Source of the DNA: Rhizobiales bacterium 65-9
GTDB taxonomy: Bacteria; Pseudomonadota; Alphaproteobacteria; Rhizobiales; Beijerinckiaceae
Length of the DNA: 36,219 nucleotides
NCBI GenBank assembly: GCA_001899525.1
Contig: MKVY01000044.1
Location: forward strand, 8,087 to 44,305
Direction of reading: 5' to 3'
Within the stretch, counting starts at the first letter, position 1. Every line of letters begins with the position of its first letter. A model generated the notes under the pieces. The model did no database searches. It saw nothing but the letters and a program-made list of their open reading frames with translations, and had not been told where the DNA came from. The translations under genes were made by a program, and so were the position numbers. This document shows positions 32,685-36,219 of the stretch, piece by piece.

Positions 32685-33623
32685 CTAAAGCGCGAGCGGG
32701 CTTACGAGCGGTCGGCCTTCAAAATAAGCGCGCATGTTGGCCTTCACGAGATCGCATGCGTCGCGCCAGGTTTCTGAGCTGCCGCCGCCACGGTGCGGCA
32801 TCAGAACCGCGTTCTCTGCGGCGATGAGTTCAGCCGGCACGGACGGCTCATGCTCGAACACATCAAGTCCGGCGCCGAAAATGCGTTTCTCGCGCAGAGC
32901 GACGATCAGCGCGCCTTCGTCAATGATGGAGCCTCGCGCGATGTTGACGATGATGCCCGACGATCCAAGAGCGTCGAGAACCTCGGCGTTGACGATGTGT
33001 CTTGTTTCATCGCCGCCGGGGCAGGCGACCATGAAAACATCGCAACGCCGCGCCAGCTCGAGCGGGCTGTCGCAATAGGCGTACGGGACATCCTCGCGCG
33101 GACGCCGGTTATGATAGAAAACCGGCATATCGAAACCCGCCGCGCGACGGGCGATGGCGAGGCCGATGCCGCCAAGGCCGAGAATGCCGACCGGTCGCCC
33201 GAACAATCGCGGCACGAGCGGAAAATCGCCGCCTCCAGACCAGAGCCCCGCGCGCACGAACCGATCGCCTGGAACGACGCTGCGGCCGACCGCGAGGAGG
33301 AGAGCGAACGCCATGTCGGCGACGCAACCGTCCGCCACGCCGGGCGTCGTCGTCATCAGGATGCGCCGCTCGCGCAGGGCGTCCACATCCACCCGTTCGA
33401 ATCCGGCGGCGCCGTGGACTACGAGACGCAGTCTTGGAAGCGCCTCGATGAGAGGACGCCTTAATACGCCGCCGGACGCTACGACTTCGATTCTCTGCGC
33501 GACGCCCGTTTCAAGCAGGGAGGGATTGTCGTCAGCGATCCGATGGAGCGTGAAATCTTCAGCCAGACGCTCGACATACCAGTCGGGGCGGCTTCCCACG
33601 AGCAATACTTCCGGCTTCGCCAT
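32685..33623 (-). CDS. D-2-hydroxyacid dehydrogenase, second
   Basis: A 312-residue enzyme from the ATG at 33623, with GGAG 6 bases upstream; a GTG at 33635 adds four residues. The nucleotide motif GILGLGGIGLAIARR and the catalytic Arg (NIARGSIIDEG), Glu (DVFEHEPSVP) and His (LMPHRGGGS) are all intact. It resembles the GhrB/hydroxypyruvate reductase-like branch (HGAAGFERVDVDALRERRI, TTTPGVADGCVADMAFAL). It is only distantly similar to the other dehydrogenase in this locus, so the two are not recent duplicates. It is transcribed alone from a promoter region shared with the divergent gamma-glutamyltransferase gene. Confidence 0.94.
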   Translation of the reverse strand: MAKPEVLLVGSRPDWYVERLAEDFTLHRIADDNPSLLETGVAQRIEVVASGGVLRRPLIEALPRLRLVVHGAAGFERVDVDALRERRILMTTTPGVADGCVADMAFALLLAVGRSVVPGDRFVRAGLWSGGGDFPLVPRLFGRPVGILGLGGIGLAIARRAAGFDMPVFYHNRRPREDVPYAYCDSPLELARRCDVFMVACPGGDETRHIVNAEVLDALGSSGIIVNIARGSIIDEGALIVALREKRIFGAGLDVFEHEPSVPAELIAAENAVLMPHRGGGSSETWRDACDLVKANMRAYFEGRPLVSPLAL

Positions 33624-33661
33624 TTCCTTCTCCACTTGACCAATATGCGCGCACAGTTATT

Positions 33662-33675
33662 GTATAATCGTATAC
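33662..33675. promoter_or_regulatory. Candidate GntR operator between divergent dehydrogenase and transferase genes
   Basis: GTATAATCGTATAC contains a perfect GTATA-N4-TATAC inverted repeat within an AT-rich island (33657-33680) in GC-rich DNA. Twelve bases from it on the minus strand is TTGCGT, the same geometry as TTGACT and the site at 32635-32648. On the plus strand TTGACC (33636-33641) and TATTGT (33658-33663) are 16 bases apart and could serve the transferase gene. One bound regulator could thus control both directions. Confidence 0.6.
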
Positions 33676-33762
33676 TATAACGGATGAACGCAAGCGCAAA
33701 GACGCTCGCGGCAGAGGAATTGACGTGCCGGCGGCCCCGCTTCTGCTCGTGAGATTGCGAGA

Positions 33763-33795
33763 CGGGCGGGGCGTCGATTTTTTGCGGCCCGCCCG
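33763..33795 (+). promoter_or_regulatory. Stem-loop in the leader of the gamma-glutamyltransferase gene
   Basis: CGGGCGGG (33763-33770) pairs perfectly with CCCGCCCG (33788-33795) around a 17-base loop that contains six T. It lies between the candidate promoter and the start codon, in a leader of nearly 190 bases. Six A residues follow the stem on the plus strand, so it is not a plus-strand intrinsic terminator. It may be a leader RNA structure or mRNA stabiliser. Confidence 0.35.
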
Positions 33796-33864
33796 ACAAA
33801 AAAGAGCTTGGATTTCGCTCGCCCGGGCGGTGAACCGGATCGCATGTGAGCGGGCGGCCTTCCC

Positions 33865-35490
33865 ATGCAGGGCGAACGGCATACGAAAGGGCCGGGATTG
33901 AACGAATTCTCCTACGCGCAGCCTTATCCTTCGCGCCGCGTTCCTGTGATGGCGCGCAACATCGTGGCGACGTCGCAACCGCTCGCCGCGCAGGCGGGCA
34001 TGACGATGCTGATCAAAGGCGGAAACGCCGTTGACGCGGCGATCGCCGCCGCCATGACCCTGACCGTCGTGGAACCCACCGCCAACGGTCTCGGCGGCGA
34101 CGCTTTTGCAATGGTTTGGGATGGCGCGACGCTGCATGGCCTGAATGGCTCTGGCCGATCTCCGGCGGGCTGGACGCCCGAACGCTTCGCGGGGCGGGCG
34201 GCGATGCCGGAGACGGGATGGGACAGCATCACCATTCCCGGCGCGGTCTCGGCGTGGGCCGCGCTGTCGCAGCGCTTCGGCCGATTGCCGTTCGAGGCTC
34301 TCTGCCAGCCGGCGATCTCCTATGCGCGCGACGGCTTCCCGGTTTCGCCGACCATCGCCCGCGCCTGGGGAGCAGGCGCGGCGCAACTATGCGGCCAGCC
34401 CGGATTTCGCGCGACTTTCATGCCCGGCGACCAGCCGCCCAAACCCGGCGAGATTTTCAAGAACGCGCCGCAAGCGCGAAGTCTCGAAGCGATCGCAGCG
34501 ACGAAGGGCGAGGCGTTCTACCGGGGCGAAATCGCGCGCGCCATCGCAGAGGATGCGGCCCGGCATGGCGCGGCGCTTTCGCTGGAAGATATGGAAGCGC
34601 ATGCGGTCGAATGGTGCGATCCCCTTTCAATGTCCCTCCACGGCGCTGATCTCGTGGAGCTGCCGCCAAACGGGCAGGGGATCGCCGCGCTTATCGCTCT
34701 CGGCATCCTGAAACACACGGAGATTCTGACTCTGGATCCTGACAGCGCAGAGTCGATCCATCTCCAGATCGAAGCGATGAAGCTGAGCTTCGCCGACGTC
34801 TATCGTTTCATCGCCGATCGCGAGGCGATGATGATGACGCCAACCGCGCTGCTCGATCCCGCCTATCTCGCCGGCCGCGCGGCGCTCATCGACCGCCGGC
34901 AGGCGAGGGTTCCGATCGCAGGCGCGCCGAAACTCGGCGGAACGGTTTATGTTGCCGCCGCCGACGCAGCCGGCATGATGGTGTCGCTCATCCAGTCGAA
35001 TTATGGCGGTTTCGGCTCCGGCGTCGTCGCATCGGGCGTCGGGGTTCATTTCCAGAACAGAGGCTCCGGCTTCAGCCTCGACGCGTCTCATCCCAATTGC
35101 GTCGGGCCTCGCAAGCGCCCGTTTCACACCATCATTCCTGGCTTCCTCATGAAGGACGGCGCGCCGCTCATGAGTTTCGGCGTCGTCGGCGGTCCGATGC
35201 AGCCGCAGGCGCATATCCAGATCGTGCTGCGCATCCTTGCTGCTCGCCAGAATCCTCAGAGCGCGATTGATGCGCCACGCTGGCGCATCATCGAAGGAAG
35301 GAAGGTGGTTGTGGAATGGGCGACGCCGGACGCTGTCGTGGAACAACTCTCCAGGCTTGGGCATGACGTTCGGCGCGAAGCGCCGGCCGATTCCTTCGCC
35401 TATGGCTGCGCGCAAGCGATCCATCGGCTGCCCGACGGATATGTCGCCGGGTCGGACAGCCGTCGCGACGGCGTTGCGATCGGCTTTTAG
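33865..35490 (+). CDS. Gamma-glutamyltransferase family protein without signal peptide (YwrD-like)
   Basis: A 541-residue Ntn-hydrolase precursor. The usual N-terminal motifs are present: VATSQPLAAQAGMTMLIKGG with NAVDAAIAAAMTLTVVEP, and NGLGGDAFAMVW, where the family has GIGGGxFxxxx. Self-cleavage should occur before Thr360 in LGGTVYVAAADAAGMMVSLI, freeing it as the nucleophile. The C-terminal small subunit holds FGSGVVASGVGVHFQNRG and GVVGGPMQPQAHIQ. Unlike periplasmic GGT there is no signal peptide, so it acts in the cytosol, probably on an imported compound. The family removes gamma-glutamyl groups from glutathione-like molecules, or other acyl groups (cephalosporin acylases). The start at 33865 lacks a clear ribosome site. 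It shares a regulated divergent promoter with a dehydrogenase gene. Confidence 0.93.
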   Translation: MQGERHTKGPGLNEFSYAQPYPSRRVPVMARNIVATSQPLAAQAGMTMLIKGGNAVDAAIAAAMTLTVVEPTANGLGGDAFAMVWDGATLHGLNGSGRSPAGWTPERFAGRAAMPETGWDSITIPGAVSAWAALSQRFGRLPFEALCQPAISYARDGFPVSPTIARAWGAGAAQLCGQPGFRATFMPGDQPPKPGEIFKNAPQARSLEAIAATKGEAFYRGEIARAIAEDAARHGAALSLEDMEAHAVEWCDPLSMSLHGADLVELPPNGQGIAALIALGILKHTEILTLDPDSAESIHLQIEAMKLSFADVYRFIADREAMMMTPTALLDPAYLAGRAALIDRRQARVPIAGAPKLGGTVYVAAADAAGMMVSLIQSNYGGFGSGVVASGVGVHFQNRGSGFSLDASHPNCVGPRKRPFHTIIPGFLMKDGAPLMSFGVVGGPMQPQAHIQIVLRILAARQNPQSAIDAPRWRIIEGRKVVVEWATPDAVVEQLSRLGHDVRREAPADSFAYGCAQAIHRLPDGYVAGSDSRRDGVAIGF

Positions 35491-35657
35491 CCGCGGGCTC
35501 GGCCGAACGGCGTTGATGTGAGGCTCAAGCGGCGATTGTTCGCGGCGATCGCGCATGCCTCTTCATGAAGAATAGGCGGGACGCGCCGTCGCGTATCCAG
35601 CGCTGATCAGTTTTCCAACTCGAAGCTGCAAGGTAAAAGCATTTTAACATCAAGCCG

Positions 35658-36219
35658 CTACTCCTTCACCGCGCCGGTCAGCGACGACACGTAATATTCC
35701 ACGAAGAAGGAATAGAGCAGGGCGACAGGGATCGAGCCGAGCAGGGCGCCCGCCATCAGCGAGCCCCAGTGATAGACGTCGCCCTCCACGAGCTGCGTCA
35801 GCACCGCCACCGGCACCGTCTTCTTCTCCGCCGACTGAATGAAGGCGAGCGCGTAGATGAACTCGTTCCACGACAGCGTGAAGGCGAAGATGCCGGCCGA
35901 GATCAGCCCCGGCACCGCGAGCGGCAGTGTGATGCGGCGCAGGATCTGCAGGCGCGTCGCGCCGTCGATCATCGCGCATTCCTCGAGCTCGTAAGGGATC
36001 GACTTGAAATAGCCGATCAGCAGCCAGGTGCAGAACGGGATGAGGAAGGTCGGGTAGGTCAGGATCAGCGCCAGCGGCGAGTCGAACAGGCCGAACTGGA
36101 AGATCAGCGTCGCCAGCGGAATGAACAGGATCGAGGGCGGCACCAGATAGGCGAGATAGATCGCAAGCCCGACATAGGCCGAGCCTTTGAAACGCAGCCG
36201 CTGGATCGCATAGGCGGCG
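35658..36219 (-). CDS. Sugar-type ABC transporter permease (MalG family), partial at right edge
   Basis: The gene enters from the right edge of the window: the frame is open through to base 36218 (AAYAIQRLRFKGSAYVGLAI, then YLAYLVPPSILFIP), so the first part is missing. The visible 187 codons hold the second half of a CUT1-type permease, with membrane segments around SILFIPLATLIFQFGLF and LALILTYPTFLIPFCTWLLI. The MalG-type EAA loop is ELEECAMIDGATRLQILRRI followed by TLPLAVPG, and the last helices are GALLGSIPVALLYSFFVEYY. The C-terminus (LTGAVKE) is the usual MalG-type GxxKG-like ending. Its substrate and partners lie outside the window. It converges with the transferase gene across 167 bases that hold no gene. 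Confidence 0.93.
   Translation of the reverse strand, partial: AAYAIQRLRFKGSAYVGLAIYLAYLVPPSILFIPLATLIFQFGLFDSPLALILTYPTFLIPFCTWLLIGYFKSIPYELEECAMIDGATRLQILRRITLPLAVPGLISAGIFAFTLSWNEFIYALAFIQSAEKKTVPVAVLTQLVEGDVYHWGSLMAGALLGSIPVALLYSFFVEYYVSSLTGAVKE

Noticed and set aside
1-36219. CRISPR array, tRNA, rRNA, prophage or integrase
   Set aside because: No regularly spaced repeats, no tRNA-like cloverleaf, no conserved rRNA stretch and no phage or integrase motifs were seen on either strand.

Overview
The window is a GC-rich (low-60s percent by eye) chromosomal segment of an alphaproteobacterium, most likely of the order Hyphomicrobiales. The signs are overlapping ATGA/GTGA gene junctions, Shine-Dalgarno starts, polar amino acid, dipeptide and FecCD-type ABC importers, a DUF1800/DUF1501 pair, PsiF repeats and a short PEP-CTERM protein. 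The genus cannot be fixed from the sequence alone. No rRNA, tRNA, CRISPR array or phage gene was seen. The left edge cuts through a decayed IS66-type transposase.

Region A (0.5-13.9 kb, all plus strand) is a tightly packed catabolic operon. A LysR regulator overlaps the first of three polar amino acid type permeases. There are three periplasmic binding proteins, two of them tandem paralogs, but only one ATPase. Among the transport genes lie an ACMSD/PicC-like amidohydrolase and a RidA protein. After them come a creatininase-family hydrolase, a glutathione transferase-like protein, a Rieske oxygenase with its own flavin/2Fe-2S reductase, and an M29/NicX-like metalloenzyme. The set reads as import, hydroxylation, decarboxylation, ring opening, C-N hydrolysis and isomerisation of a small nitrogen-containing aromatic or heteroaromatic acid. 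The substrate is unknown.

Region B (14-21.9 kb) holds unlinked housekeeping or envelope genes: a PsiF-repeat protein, a PEP-CTERM protein preceded by a nested hairpin, oleate hydratase, the exported DUF1800/DUF1501 pair, a secreted alpha/beta hydrolase and a small conserved-looking hypothetical.

Region C (21.9-26.7 kb, minus strand) is a metal-chelate or cobalamin type ABC import operon (binding protein, FecCD permease, ATPase). It is fused by tight spacing to an FmdE-like protein and two tandem unrecognised proteins, and ends at a bidirectional terminator-like hairpin.

Region D (27.2-35.5 kb) is a peptide or gamma-glutamyl compound utilisation locus. One minus-strand operon encodes DppA, DppB, DppC, a D-2-hydroxyacid dehydrogenase and a GntR/FCD regulator. 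A second, divergent pair is a D-2-hydroxyacid dehydrogenase (minus) and a gamma-glutamyltransferase without signal peptide (plus). Both promoter regions carry the same near-palindrome (GTATRATYGTATAC) at the same distance from a -35-like hexamer, so the locus looks like one regulon of the local GntR protein. No peptide-transporter ATPase is present. The right edge cuts a sugar-type ABC permease.
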